A DNA stretch of 64,000 nt from Kiloniella majae (GCF_002118315.1 NZ_MTSZ01000003.1:372001-436000); one strand, 5' to 3'. Positions 24,637-34,220 are shown, counted from the stretch's first letter. Made by a program: numbers and translations. The notes: generated from the letters alone by a model not told the origin.

Positions 24637-26469
24637 ATGAGCCGCAACAGTGAAAAGAATTTAGCTGTAGCATCAAAAGAAGATGCACCTAAAAGCAAAG
24701 AGTTAAAACACCTGTTGCTGCTATGGCAATTTGTACGCCCTTACAAGCTTCAGATCTGTGGGGCTATGATTGCGCTTGTCATTGCGGCATGCACAGTTCT
24801 TGGTCTCGGAAGAGGGCTTAGAGCTTTGATTGATCAGGGATTTTCAAGTGGTAATAGTGCGCTTCTTGATCAAGCTGTCTTTGTTTTGTTCGGTGTAACA
24901 GTGCTTTTGGCCTTGGCGAGCTACTCGCGCTATTTCCTTGTTTCGTGGATTGGTGAGCGTGTTGTCGCTGATATCCGCTCAGCGGTATTCGGACATATTA
25001 TTAAAATGTCTCCTGCCTTTTTTGAAGTCACCAGAAGTGGTGAGGTTCTTTCAAGACTGACAACGGACACAACGCTTTTACAGGTTGTTGTTGGTTCTTC
25101 TTTTTCGATTGCTCTGCGCAATTTGTTGATGTTTTTCGGGGGCTTAGTTCTTCTTATTATTACATCACCTAAGTTAACGGGCTTTGTTGCGCTTGTTATA
25201 CCTTTCGTTTTGATACCGATTCTCTTTTTTGGACGCAAAGTTCGGACGCTGAGTAAAGACAGTCAGGACCGGATTGCGGATGTTGGCGTCTATGCAGATG
25301 AAACAATAGGTGCGATTCGTACGGTACAGGCCTTTAGTCATGAGGACCTGGATCGTCAGTATTTTTCTGGTCGAGTCGAAGATGCCTTTACAACTGCTGT
25401 AACACGAATCCGGTTTCGCGCGCTTTTGACTGCGATTGTTATCGTTCTGGTTTTTGGCTCTATCAGTGCAATTCTTTGGGTTGGTGGTCGTGACGTTCTC
25501 GAGGGGCGTATAACAGCGGGTGAGCTTTCTTCCTTTGTCTTTTATGCCATTGTTGTTGCGGGCTCTCTCGGGGCCTTTAGCGAGGTTATAGGCGATTTAC
25601 AACGTGCTGCAGGGGCAACAGAACGACTGTTAAGCCTTTTGGCTCTTAAAACTGATATTGCGGCACCAGAAACACCAACGCCGTTGCCTGCAAAAATCAA
25701 AGGCGCAGTCTCTTTTTCCAATGTGAGCTTCAATTATCCATCCAGACCAACTCAGTCGGCAATGACTGGTTTCTCTGCGGATATCAAAGCGGGGGAGAAG
25801 GTCGCAATTGTTGGCCCGTCCGGGGCGGGTAAGACTACTGTTTTCCAGCTATTACTTCGGTACTATGATGTGCAACAGGGTGTTGTGAAGATTGACGGTG
25901 TTGATATCCCGGACTTTGATCCTGTTGAAATGCGCAAGCATATCGGTTTGGTTTCTCAAGAGCCTGTCGTTTTCTCGGCCACTGCCTACGAAAACATTCG
26001 CTATGGCCGCCCAGATGCAAGCCGCGAAGAGATCATAAATGCAGCCAAAGCGGCTTCTGCGCATGAGTTCTTGGAGAAGCTTCCTGATGGATACGATACT
26101 TACCTTGGTGAGAAGGGCGTACGTCTTTCTGGGGGACAGAGGCAGCGTCTTGCCATTGCCCGGGCGATTTTGAGAGATCCGGAAATCTTACTGCTTGATG
26201 AAGCGACTTCTGCTTTGGATTCTCAAAGTGAAATGGCGGTCCAGAAAGCCTTGGACAATCTTCTGGATGGTCGAACAACATTGATGATTGCCCACCGCTT
26301 GGCGACAGTCCTGAAGGCGGATCGTATTCTGGTTATGGACGAGGGACGTATTGTGGCAAGTGGGACCCATGCTGAGCTTGTTAAGCAAGATGGCCTCTAT
26401 GCACGTCTGGCAGAGCTACAGTTTGGTCCGGATCTGGACGCAGAGTTATCCGTTCAGGCTGCAAGTTAG
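24637..26469 (+). CDS. ABC exporter, fused membrane and ATPase domains (MsbA-like)
   Basis: The 610-residue half-transporter has a six-helix membrane domain (about 25-315) followed by an ATPase domain. Walker A is GPSGAGKTT, the signature LSGGQRQRLAIARA, Walker B ILLLDEATSALD and the switch IAHRLAT. It is an exporter of the MsbA/lipid-drug type; homodimer formation is expected. The ATG at 24637 has AGGAAAG nine bases upstream; an ATG at 24610 would add nine residues. The substrate is unknown; its neighbourhood with rpmE and DUF1465 is a layout I associate with alphaproteobacterial genomes. Confidence 0.87.
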   Translation: MSRNSEKNLAVASKEDAPKSKELKHLLLLWQFVRPYKLQICGAMIALVIAACTVLGLGRGLRALIDQGFSSGNSALLDQAVFVLFGVTVLLALASYSRYFLVSWIGERVVADIRSAVFGHIIKMSPAFFEVTRSGEVLSRLTTDTTLLQVVVGSSFSIALRNLLMFFGGLVLLIITSPKLTGFVALVIPFVLIPILFFGRKVRTLSKDSQDRIADVGVYADETIGAIRTVQAFSHEDLDRQYFSGRVEDAFTTAVTRIRFRALLTAIVIVLVFGSISAILWVGGRDVLEGRITAGELSSFVFYAIVVAGSLGAFSEVIGDLQRAAGATERLLSLLALKTDIAAPETPTPLPAKIKGAVSFSNVSFNYPSRPTQSAMTGFSADIKAGEKVAIVGPSGAGKTTVFQLLLRYYDVQQGVVKIDGVDIPDFDPVEMRKHIGLVSQEPVVFSATAYENIRYGRPDASREEIINAAKAASAHEFLEKLPDGYDTYLGEKGVRLSGGQRQRLAIARAILRDPEILLLDEATSALDSQSEMAVQKALDNLLDGRTTLMIAHRLATVLKADRILVMDEGRIVASGTHAELVKQDGLYARLAELQFGPDLDAELSVQAAS

Positions 26470-26533
26470 ACTGCTTTTCTGATCGGTTTTGAGACAGCCC
26501 TTCGTGGTTTTATGAGTTTTCGAGCGTGAACCT

Positions 26534-26573
26534 AAAAGGCTATTGAGAAGATTATCTGTCTCGATAGCCTTTT
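26534..26573. terminator. Bidirectional terminator between the ABC exporter and the MotB-like gene
   Basis: AAAAGGCTAT-t-GAG pairs with CTC-g-ATAGCCTTTT. The right arm overlaps the stop codon of the MotB-like gene. Confidence 0.85.
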
Positions 26574-27894
26574 ATCGTTGTGTCAGTTTTAGCTCAATAC
26601 GGCGGTTACGTCTGAAGGCTATTTCATCACGGCTGCTATCCAGAGGTTGGAACTGGCCAAATCCGGTTGCTGCCAGTCTGGATGCAGGTATGCCTTGAGT
26701 GATCAGGTATTTAACAACCGAGATAGCTCTTGCTGTTGAAAGCTCCCAGTTGGAGGGGAATTCAGCTGTAGAGATCGGTTGCACATCAGTATGCCCATCA
26801 ACACGTAAAATCCAGTCGATGTCATCGGGGATGTTTGCTGAAAGCTCTCTGAGTGTTTTGGCTAGTTGCCCCAACTGTTCCTGTCCACCAGCTTCCAATG
26901 TTGCTGAGCCACTTGAAAAAAGAACTTCGGACTGAAAGACAAAACGATCCCCAACAATGCGGATGTCTTGTCGATTGCCAAGAACCTCACGAAGTTTACC
27001 AAAGAATTCTGATCTGTATTTTGCCAGCTGCTGAACTTTGGTGGCGAGAGCAACATTGAGACGCTTTCCGAGGTCAAGAATTTGGGTTTCCTGTGCCGCA
27101 TTGATAGCTTCGGTAATTTCGAGCGTAGCCGAGATATCCGAAAGCTGTTTGCGAAGCGCAGCAATTTGCTGGTTTAACAGCACCACTTCTGTCTGGGCTT
27201 CTTCTGTGAGGGCTTTTTGACCGGAGATATCAGTCTCTGCTGTTGCGAGCTTTTCTGTCAGATTGTCTCGGAGTTCTTTGAGTAAGGCTATTTCTGCAAG
27301 CTGGGTTTCTACCTTTTCCTTGTCGGCTTCAATAACCTTGTACGCATCTTCCAGTTCAGCATCTACCTTTGCTGATTCTGCGGATAATTTGGCAGCAGCT
27401 AGTTCCAGTGCGGAGAGTTGATCTTCAATACTTTTTTTATCATCCAGAAGCTTTTGTTTCTCGACTTCAAGCTGGTCATTGTTGTCCTGTAATAACGCCT
27501 GCGCACTGACAAGATCTTTTAGCTCTTTACTGACTGCCAGTAATTCACCTTCCAGATCTTCTTTGTCTTCTGAAAGCGAAGCTAATTGGTTTGCAAGACT
27601 GTCACGAGAGGATATCGAACTTTGCAACTCTGTCGTAAGTTGGGTAACGCTGGAGCGTAATCTGGTATTTGCAGATTTCTCTAGCGAGAGTAATTCAGCG
27701 AGTTCACTTATTTCCCTGTTCAGGTTTGATAGTGCTTTGTCTTTACCGCTTAGTGCATTGCTAAGGGTAAATTGAGCTACCATAAAGACCATGAGCACAA
27801 AAATGATCACAAGTAACAGCGTTGCCAGGGCGTCGACGAAACCAGGCCAGATGTTGATTGATCTTTTGCTGCTTCTGCGACTTGCCGAAAACAT
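26572..27894 (-). CDS. MotB/OmpA-like membrane protein with long coiled coil
   Basis: The 440-residue protein starts with a basic cytoplasmic tail and one membrane helix (about 18-42), in which WPGFVDALATLLLVIIF holds an Asp in the position of the proton-channel Asp of MotB and TolR. A very long coiled coil (about 45-295) leads to an OmpA/MotB peptidoglycan-binding domain (about 310-440; VDGHTDVQP, NWELSTARA, RRNRRIEL). It starts six bases after its partner, the MotA/ExbB-like gene. Automated annotations call such pairs flagellar motor or peptidoglycan-binding proteins, but no flagellar genes are near. The pair likely forms an ion-driven stator that reaches to the cell wall. Confidence 0.8.
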   Translation of the reverse strand: MFSASRRSSKRSINIWPGFVDALATLLLVIIFVLMVFMVAQFTLSNALSGKDKALSNLNREISELAELLSLEKSANTRLRSSVTQLTTELQSSISSRDSLANQLASLSEDKEDLEGELLAVSKELKDLVSAQALLQDNNDQLEVEKQKLLDDKKSIEDQLSALELAAAKLSAESAKVDAELEDAYKVIEADKEKVETQLAEIALLKELRDNLTEKLATAETDISGQKALTEEAQTEVVLLNQQIAALRKQLSDISATLEITEAINAAQETQILDLGKRLNVALATKVQQLAKYRSEFFGKLREVLGNRQDIRIVGDRFVFQSEVLFSSGSATLEAGGQEQLGQLAKTLRELSANIPDDIDWILRVDGHTDVQPISTAEFPSNWELSTARAISVVKYLITQGIPASRLAATGFGQFQPLDSSRDEIAFRRNRRIELKLTQR

Positions 27895-27900
27895 GCGGGG

Positions 27901-29061
27901 TTATTCCCCTTCTGCCATGGCTGCCAATGTACGTGTTAACAGACGGATTTCGCTTCTTATTTCCTGAACAGAGCTTTCCCTGCCATTGGCAATTTCCCCT
28001 GATAGCTGCTCCAGTCGGAGATCCATGTTTCTCAGATGGCCTTTGGAGGCTTCGTCGATACCTGTGTTTACAGGCGCAGTTTGTTTTTGCGCCAACTGGC
28101 TCAGTATAGGTTTTAGCTGTGCCTGTGTTTCGGCAATGCTGAGCATAACGCTTTGTTCCGCACGCATATGATCGGTCAGCGTGGACATACGTTCTGTTAA
28201 CGTGATTAAAGACTGGTTTGCACGGACCCGCTCTTCTTCGTCCCGCGCCATGGTTCTTTCCAGCTTCTCAAGACTCTCGGCTGTTTGTTCCAGTAATGCT
28301 GATATATAGGCGGGAACAGATTGATCTCCCTCAGCACCGGGACCGCCGCTGGAAAGTTTGGTGATGCCAGATAACCATTCTTCCAGATGATTAAGGAAGC
28401 GATTGTGGGCTTGTCCGGCTTGAAGCTCTAGAAAGCCGAGAACCAAAGAGCCGGCTAATCCAAATAACGAAGAACTAAAGGCTGTGCCCATGCCGGATAA
28501 TGGTGTCGCCAAGCCAGATTTTAACTCATCAAACATAGACGAAGGATCATCGGCTGTTGTGCTTAGGCCAGCGATGGTATCCCCTACAGCATTCACAGTT
28601 TCCAGCAGCCCCCAAAATGTTCCCAGAAGTCCCAGGAAAATAAGCAAGCCAATCAAGTATCTTGAAATGTCATGGCTTTCTTCTATACGGCTTTGGATAC
28701 CATCAAGAAGTGTCCGCATGGAAAGAGTAGACAGGCTCAGTTTGCCTTTTTTCTCTCCGATCATCGTTGCCATAGGACCAAGAAGTCTTGGTTCTCTGAT
28801 CTCATTCATAGAGCCAGCGAAGACCAAGCCACCTTCTGTTTCTCTTTTTAGATGCTCTAGCCAGGCAAGTTCCGGGTTAAGAGATAAGACCTGACGGAAT
28901 ATATAAATAATTCCCAGGAACAGAACGCCCAAAATCATGCCATTCATAACGGCATTGGCTACGAATGCTTCATGAAGACTTGGTGCAAGTGCTGCAACAG
29001 CGAGACTAACTATTCCTAAGAAAATCCCCATTCGGATTAGGTAGCGTGTTGGCCGTTTCAT
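27901..29061 (-). CDS. MotA/TolQ/ExbB-like membrane protein
   Basis: The 386-residue protein has two N-terminal helices (about 9-30 and 38-57), a cytoplasmic segment, and two further helices. The latter contain FLGLLGTFWGLLETV and GMGTAFSSSLFGLAGSLVLG, the hallmarks of the MotA/TolQ/ExbB proton-channel domain. The C-terminal 150 residues form a cytoplasmic helix-rich tail with coiled-coil character, which ordinary TolQ and ExbB lack. It precedes the MotB-like gene by six bases, so the two are coupled. Function is not known; see the finding on this cluster. Confidence 0.8.
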   Translation of the reverse strand: MKRPTRYLIRMGIFLGIVSLAVAALAPSLHEAFVANAVMNGMILGVLFLGIIYIFRQVLSLNPELAWLEHLKRETEGGLVFAGSMNEIREPRLLGPMATMIGEKKGKLSLSTLSMRTLLDGIQSRIEESHDISRYLIGLLIFLGLLGTFWGLLETVNAVGDTIAGLSTTADDPSSMFDELKSGLATPLSGMGTAFSSSLFGLAGSLVLGFLELQAGQAHNRFLNHLEEWLSGITKLSSGGPGAEGDQSVPAYISALLEQTAESLEKLERTMARDEEERVRANQSLITLTERMSTLTDHMRAEQSVMLSIAETQAQLKPILSQLAQKQTAPVNTGIDEASKGHLRNMDLRLEQLSGEIANGRESSVQEIRSEIRLLTRTLAAMAEGE

Positions 29062-29164
29062 GCGTTAAGCGCCCTCTGGTATTTAGAAACTCTCATGCAG
29101 GCTACAGCTTTTATTAGGCAAAACTAAGACAGCTATTTCCCGTGACAGAGAGCAGGTCGAAGAA

Positions 29165-30685
29165 TTAGTTCTGTACTGGAATAATCTCTACCCGATCCGG
29201 GTTGCCTTTTTTAGCTTTGTTCCCCAATGCACGGACATGCATTCTTGTGCTTGGAATTCCACGTTCCATTAAAACACCGCGAACGGCGAGTGCTCTGGAA
29301 AGGGATATGCGGCGCGCTTGGGCATTACTTTCACTATCACCAGCGTAGGCGAGGAGTTGAATAATTTTACTTTCATCTGCCAAAAGCTGATCAGCGAGCG
29401 TACTTAGTTGTGCTTTTGCTTCTGAACTCAAATCCGCTTCACTTGGTTCAAAGAGTAACTGAATCGGCCCAAGTTCACCCGGCGGTGTAATTGCAGCTGT
29501 TTCTTCTGTTGCGGGTAGAGCTTCTACAGGAGTTGCCTCAACTAGCGGCGCTTCCACTGGTGGAGGCGGTGGGGGGGCAAGCTCTTCAGTACTCTCTGTT
29601 AGCGCTGAATCAGCAATTGTTGGCGCTGTCGGGATGTCAGTGCCTGCTGTAGGTGTTGTGGGTTCTGGCACGGGTGGTGGGCTTAATACTGGCTCGGCAG
29701 TAACAGTTTCAATTGCGGGAGCAGGCGCTGTTACTGACGGTGGTGTTACCACTGGATCTGGTGCCGAGAATGTTGTTCCCTCAGTCGCTGTCGTCGTTGT
29801 TTCTTTAACAGTCTCTTCCACCGTTGGCGTTTTTGGCGCAACAGTTTGTGGTGTTGCAACTGGTTCAACCTTGGTTGGTTGGGTTTCTTCTACAACCGGT
29901 GCCGGGGGAATAATAGAGCTTGGAGCTTGCGCTTGGCTAACTGGCTCAGCTTTTTTGGGTGTAACCTTAGGCGCAGCAGGCGGTGTTATAGAAGCTGTCT
30001 GTGTGACCGGTGCTTGTGTCGCCGGGGTCGATCTCTTTATAACTGGTGCATTTTGTACAACACGGTTTCCGCCATTGGGGGGAGGAACCAGTAACTGTGA
30101 TTGAGGGGAAAAGGCAGGAACTTGAGATGGATATTGGGGTTGCTGCCCTGTACTTGCGACATGTGTACTGGATACTTGCGATAAGGGGACAAGTGGTTGT
30201 CCGTATGGATTATAGAGGCTTGAACCCGCCGTTTGCTGCGGATAACCGCCTTGTGCATAGGGATTTTGACCGTAGCGCTGTTGCCAGGAATTATAAGCCT
30301 GTGGATTATTCTGTGCTGTATAGGCTGTTGTTTGATTGTAGCCAGAGCCTTGAAAGTCAGCGAAGTTGTTTATCGTAACCTGACTATGAGGGAAGCTGGA
30401 AGGTGGAAAGAGCAAGTTGCCGGGTCTGCTGAGGTATTGGTTGTTTCCAGCTCCGGGATAGCCCGAGGGAACGCCTTGGGCTCCATAAGAATATCCGTTG
30501 GAATAGGCTGGAACTGAACCAATGAGTTGCTCATTAACGTAAACACCAGAACTACCCGATCCGCCAATGATCGTTGTATTCTGTGCAACGACGGCTGATG
30601 TGCTGCATAGAAGTGCTAGCGTGGCACAGCTTGCCTGTAGCATTGTTGAGCGATTTTGGTGTCTATTTTTATGCATATAGCTCAT
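29165..30685 (-). CDS. Secreted Pro/Thr/Gln-rich protein with C-terminal OmpA domain
   Basis: The 506-residue protein (ATG at 30685; a TTG four codons up is also possible) has a signal peptide ending near VVAQ, a Gly/Tyr/Gln/Ser-rich stretch (GYPQQ, NPYGQ repeats, about 35-190), a long Pro/Thr/Val/Glu linker (about 195-395, including PPPPPP) and an OmpA-type domain (about 400-506; AYAGDSESNAQARRISLSRA keeps Asp and Arg for peptidoglycan binding). It is 103 bases upstream of the MotA-like gene in the same direction. The linker is long enough to span the periplasm, so it probably ties an envelope structure to the cell wall. Confidence 0.75.
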   Translation of the reverse strand: MSYMHKNRHQNRSTMLQASCATLALLCSTSAVVAQNTTIIGGSGSSGVYVNEQLIGSVPAYSNGYSYGAQGVPSGYPGAGNNQYLSRPGNLLFPPSSFPHSQVTINNFADFQGSGYNQTTAYTAQNNPQAYNSWQQRYGQNPYAQGGYPQQTAGSSLYNPYGQPLVPLSQVSSTHVASTGQQPQYPSQVPAFSPQSQLLVPPPNGGNRVVQNAPVIKRSTPATQAPVTQTASITPPAAPKVTPKKAEPVSQAQAPSSIIPPAPVVEETQPTKVEPVATPQTVAPKTPTVEETVKETTTTATEGTTFSAPDPVVTPPSVTAPAPAIETVTAEPVLSPPPVPEPTTPTAGTDIPTAPTIADSALTESTEELAPPPPPPVEAPLVEATPVEALPATEETAAITPPGELGPIQLLFEPSEADLSSEAKAQLSTLADQLLADESKIIQLLAYAGDSESNAQARRISLSRALAVRGVLMERGIPSTRMHVRALGNKAKKGNPDRVEIIPVQN

Positions 30686-30788
30686 AGGCTTGAACAATTT
30701 CCATCCCCCAGGATGATTCCCATATGTGAATCTTTGTCCGTAGCTTAATGCTCATAGAGGGATACGACAATAGGGAAGGCTAAAAGAA

Positions 30789-30817
30789 ACAAAGGCTCAT
30801 CGATGATGAGCCTTTGT
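30789..30817 (-). terminator. Terminator of the tkt-to-suhB gene series
   Basis: ACAAAGGCTCATC and GATGAGCCTTTGT form a perfect 13-base stem around a 3-base loop, followed on the minus strand by TTCTTTT. It lies 38 bases after the suhB stop. Confidence 0.88.
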
Positions 30818-30854
30818 AAAATGGTCTAAATTAAGATTTTGAGAGTGCTGAAAG

Positions 30855-31655
30855 CTAGTATTTACCAGACTCTTTGAACAATTTTACCATCTTAGGATGC
30901 AGATCAATATTTGCGCAAAGAATGCTCTGGCTTTTAAGCTTGAATGCCCGTCCGTCAACTTCTGTGACAGAACCACCAGCTTCTTTCACAAGAAGTAAGC
31001 CTGCCGCCACATCCCATGGTGATAGATCTCTTTCCCAGAAAGCATCATAGCGTCCAGCTGCGACATAAGCCAGATCCAGAGCAGCTGCGCCCCATCTGCG
31101 AACACCTGCCGTCTGCGCCATTACAGCGTTAATTTCACGCAGGAACGGTCCTCTGTCTCCACGGCCAAGGAATGGTGTTCCTGTTGCAATGATAGTGCTG
31201 TCCAGGCTGACACGACCAGAAACCCGTAAACGACGATCATTCAGATATGCGCCATTGCCTTTTTCTGCAGTGTACATTTCATCCTTGATCGGATCATATA
31301 CAAGTGCAGCAACGATTTCACCGCGTACTTCCAGTGCAATAGAAATAGCGAAATGCGGCAAGCCATGTAGAAAGTTTGTTGTGCCATCAAGGGGATCAAT
31401 GATCCATCTCTCGTCGTTGCTTTCGCCTTTTTCGACCCCGGCTTCTTCGGTTAAAAATCCAAATTCAGGGCGGGCTTTTTTTAGCTCTTCCTTGAGGATC
31501 TTCTCAGCTTTAAGATCTGCCGTGGAAACGAAGTCAGCAGGTCCTTTTTTTGAAACCTGCAGGTTTTCTACCTCACCAAAATCGCGTTTCAGGCTACGGG
31601 CGGCTTTTTCAGCGGCGCGGATCATAACCGTAATACGGGGGGAGCGATATACCAT
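30855..31655 (-). CDS. suhB: Inositol-1-monophosphatase
   Basis: The 266-residue Mg-dependent phosphatase has the family motifs TEEAGVE, WIIDPLDGTTNFLHG (metal-binding Asp residues) and the C-terminal PWDVAAGLLLVKEAGG. In Escherichia coli SuhB also assists rRNA transcription antitermination; the same role here is only possible. It follows efp by 87 bases, a gap that holds a hairpin, and ends the minus-strand series. Confidence 0.93.
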   Translation of the reverse strand: MVYRSPRITVMIRAAEKAARSLKRDFGEVENLQVSKKGPADFVSTADLKAEKILKEELKKARPEFGFLTEEAGVEKGESNDERWIIDPLDGTTNFLHGLPHFAISIALEVRGEIVAALVYDPIKDEMYTAEKGNGAYLNDRRLRVSGRVSLDSTIIATGTPFLGRGDRGPFLREINAVMAQTAGVRRWGAAALDLAYVAAGRYDAFWERDLSPWDVAAGLLLVKEAGGSVTEVDGRAFKLKSQSILCANIDLHPKMVKLFKESGKY

Positions 31656-31705
31656 CGAAATTACTTTCCGTGTTCAGGAGGCCTTGTTTTCAGGGCCGAG
31701 TTGAG

Positions 31706-31730
31706 AGAGGGGCATCATAAAAACCCCTCT
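31706..31730 (-). promoter_or_regulatory. Intercistronic hairpin between efp and suhB
   Basis: AGAGGGG and CCCCTCT pair across an 11-base loop. There is no T tract after it on the minus strand, so it is more likely an mRNA stability or processing element than a terminator. Confidence 0.45.
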
Positions 31731-31742
31731 AGCATAAACGAG

Positions 31743-32309
31743 TTAGTCTTTAGCGCGTTCCACATAACTGCCGTCAGCAGTGTTAACAACAATGCGTGTA
31801 CCGGCAGCGATATGAGGTGGAACCAGAATACGAGCACCGTTGTCCAGTACCCCAGGCTTGTAGGAAGATGAAGCTGTTTGTCCTTTGACAACGGCATCTG
31901 CTTCGACAACTTCACAGATTACAGTGTCAGGCAGAACGACAGAGATTGGCTCTTCTTCATAAAGTTCAATAGAAACGGTCATGCCGTCCTGAAGAAACAT
32001 AACAGGTTCGCCAACCATGTCTTCGTGCAGAGAAATTTGTTCGTAAGTTTCATTGTTCATGAAGGTAAGCATGTCGTCTTCACGGAACAGGAACTGATAT
32101 TCGATTTGATCAAGGCGGACACGATCAACATCTTCACTGGCGCGAAAGCGCTCATTCATCTTTGTACCATCGCGGATATCTTTGAGTTCTACCTGCAGGT
32201 ACGCTCCACCTTTGCCCGGTTGCGTGTGTTGAGTTTTCATGGCGCGCATCAGGCGGCCTTTATGCTCAATAATATTGCCAGGGCGAATGGCATTACCGTT
32301 AATTTTCAT
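31743..32309 (-). CDS. efp: Translation elongation factor P
   Basis: The 188-residue protein rescues ribosomes stalled at polyproline stretches. The start [18 protein letters not shown] and the loop TQPGKGGAY are typical; the Lys of PGKGG is the modification site. Several proteins in this window have polyproline runs, including the OmpA-like protein at 29165 and TolA, and would depend on it. It sits between the ThiE-like gene and suhB. Confidence 0.97.
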   Translation of the reverse strand: MKINGNAIRPGNIIEHKGRLMRAMKTQHTQPGKGGAYLQVELKDIRDGTKMNERFRASEDVDRVRLDQIEYQFLFREDDMLTFMNNETYEQISLHEDMVGEPVMFLQDGMTVSIELYEEEPISVVLPDTVICEVVEADAVVKGQTASSSYKPGVLDNGARILVPPHIAAGTRIVVNTADGSYVERAKD

Positions 32310-32395
32310 GATCTGTGCCCGTCTTCAGTTGTCAAATAACATCAATTAGTGTGTGTACTTTTATTTCGCTGGGGAAACTATCAGGTCCTAAGCGT

Positions 32396-33049
32396 TCAGG
32401 CAATCGCCTCGTTTACTTCTGTGATTGCTGTTGTCGGATTATCTGTATGGTTCCATATGGCGGTTTGTATCGCTATGAAATCAGCCCCGGCATCCGCATG
32501 TGATTTTATGGCTTCAATCGGGATATCATCCATGGATACACAAGGGGGCGTCATCATTGTCTGCCACCAGGTTAGGAGTTCCAAGCCTTTTGGTCCTCCT
32601 TCTTCAAACTCACGAACGTCAGGATCTTCAATTTCCGGTAAAGGGCGCCTGTTGTTAAATGCAACGTAGTCAGCCCCGGCTTCACCAACTAGAATCGCGT
32701 CATGTCTGGATATACCGCAGTCAACGCCAACTATATAATCTGTTCCAAGATGCTCGCGTGCATCTTTATAGTTACCAGCATCGTTCAGGTGCACACCGTC
32801 ACACCCGAAGGCTTTAGCGTTTTGATAATCATCTTCTATGAGAAAGGCTATATCACGCTCTTGGGTTATGGGTTGAAGAATTTCAACAGCTTTCTTCAAT
32901 ACTTCTGTGTTATCAGCTGTCCCGCTAAGCAAAACACAGGAGATCCCGCCTCCATCCAAAGCCTGAATATATGAGGCTTTGAATTGCTCGACGTTCTTAT
33001 CAGCAGACAACAGGTCCGAAGGGGTAAGAAGATAGATTTCTGAATTCAT
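32396..33049 (-). CDS. Thiamine phosphate synthase-like (ThiE superfamily) protein
   Basis: The 217-residue protein has the ThiE-like barrel pattern: AFLIEDDYQNAKAFGCDGVH corresponds to the ThiE substrate-binding strand, and GEAGADYVAFNNRR to the GADY-containing strand. Overall identity to real ThiE looks low and the pyrophosphate-binding residues are only partly recognisable, so it may be a paralogue with a different role. It follows gap and precedes efp in a run of minus-strand genes, a place where such genes are often found in Alphaproteobacteria; no other thi gene is near. Confidence 0.65.
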   Translation of the reverse strand: MNSEIYLLTPSDLLSADKNVEQFKASYIQALDGGGISCVLLSGTADNTEVLKKAVEILQPITQERDIAFLIEDDYQNAKAFGCDGVHLNDAGNYKDAREHLGTDYIVGVDCGISRHDAILVGEAGADYVAFNNRRPLPEIEDPDVREFEEGGPKGLELLTWWQTMMTPPCVSMDDIPIEAIKSHADAGADFIAIQTAIWNHTDNPTTAITEVNEAIA

Positions 33050-33163
33050 GTCTTTTCATACCTAAGCAGGTGATTGCTGGCAATGGATAGAAAAGAATAG
33101 CTCATATCACAAAAGCGAATAGGTCGTGTCAGAAAAAGGGGAAATATAAGAAGGTAAAAAGAA

Positions 33164-33187
33164 AATGGGGTTCAGAAGAACCCCATT
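33164..33187 (-). terminator. Terminator after gap
   Basis: AATGGGGTTC and GAACCCCATT form a perfect 10-base stem around AGAA, followed on the minus strand by TTCTTTTT. It lies 23 bases after the gap stop and may reduce read-through into the ThiE-like gene. Confidence 0.85.
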
Positions 33188-33209
33188 CAAATCAAAAAAG
33201 GATCTGTTT

Positions 33210-34220
33210 TTACAGATGCTTTCCCATTGCAACAGCTGTGTCCAGCATACGGAGGCTGAAACCCCATTCATTGTCATACCAAGCCAGAACGCGAACAAAG
33301 TTGCCGCCGATGATCTGGGTTTGTGTGGTATCGAAAACAGACGATGATGGGTTGTGATTGAAATCACAGGAAACCAGTGGTAGCGCATTAATGCCAAGAA
33401 CACCTTTCAGGTATCCTTTAGAAGCATCAATCATAGCGTTGTTGATTTCTTCGACTGTCGTATCCCGTTCAGCCGTGAAGGTCAGGTCAATACAGCTGAC
33501 ATTGGCGGTTGGAACACGGATCGCGTTTCCTTCCAGCTTGCCTTCCAGTTCAGGAAGAACTTCACCGATTGCCCGGGCTGCACCTGTTGATGTCGGGATC
33601 ATTGAAACGGCAGCTGCGCGTGCTCGACGCAGGTCTTTATGTTTTGAATCAACCGTTGTCTGGTCACCTGTGTAGGCGTGGGTGGTTGTCATGAAGCCGT
33701 TCTTGATACCGATTTGGTTCTGCAGAACGTCGACAACCGGGGCCAGACAGTTTGTTGTGCAAGACGCGTTAGACACAATCTTGTGGTCTGCTTTAAGTTG
33801 CTTGTGATTGACACCGTACACTACTGTCAGATCACAGCCTTTTTTGGCAGGGGCCGAAATCAAAACTTTCTTTGCACCACCAACCATATGCAGTGAAGAG
33901 CCTTCTACATTGTTAAAGGCACCGGTACATTCCAGTACGATATCAACACCATAATCGCTCCACGGCAATTTAGCCGGGTCACGATCATGTAGCATTCTGA
34001 TTTTTTTGCCGTTGATAATGATGTTTTCTTCATCCGCATCGACCTCGGCATTGAGGGTACCGTGAACGGAATCAAACTTAAGCATATGGGCGTGGATAGA
34101 GGGATCGCCAGATGCGTTAATGGCAACGATTTCGATGTCGTCACGATTGGTTTCAATTGCTCCACGAAGTGTGAGGCGACCAATGCGACCAAAACCATTG
34201 ATTCCAACTTTGACTGTCAT
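33210..34220 (-). CDS. gap: Glyceraldehyde-3-phosphate dehydrogenase, type I
   Basis: The 336-residue enzyme has the N-terminal NAD-binding GINGFGRIGRLTLR, the catalytic Cys in SNASCTTNCLAP and the C-terminal WYDNEWGFSLRMLD. Residue 33-34 region reads INASGDPS, which differs from the strictly NAD-specific Asp pattern, so the cofactor preference cannot be settled by eye. Its place directly after fba with no pgk between them is unusual. Confidence 0.96.
   Translation of the reverse strand: MTVKVGINGFGRIGRLTLRGAIETNRDDIEIVAINASGDPSIHAHMLKFDSVHGTLNAEVDADEENIIINGKKIRMLHDRDPAKLPWSDYGVDIVLECTGAFNNVEGSSLHMVGGAKKVLISAPAKKGCDLTVVYGVNHKQLKADHKIVSNASCTTNCLAPVVDVLQNQIGIKNGFMTTTHAYTGDQTTVDSKHKDLRRARAAAVSMIPTSTGAARAIGEVLPELEGKLEGNAIRVPTANVSCIDLTFTAERDTTVEEINNAMIDASKGYLKGVLGINALPLVSCDFNHNPSSSVFDTTQTQIIGGNFVRVLAWYDNEWGFSLRMLDTAVAMGKHL

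Noticed and set aside
26572-29061. The MotA-like/MotB-like pair as a Zorya (ZorA-ZorB) phage defence system
   Set aside because: The domain layout is similar, but no ZorC, ZorD or ZorE-type genes are beside it and the context is housekeeping (rpmE, efp, suhB).
29634-30104. Plus-strand Gly/Val/Thr-rich reading frame opposite the OmpA-like gene
   Set aside because: It is the complement of the Pro/Thr-rich linker codons and lacks a ribosome binding site.
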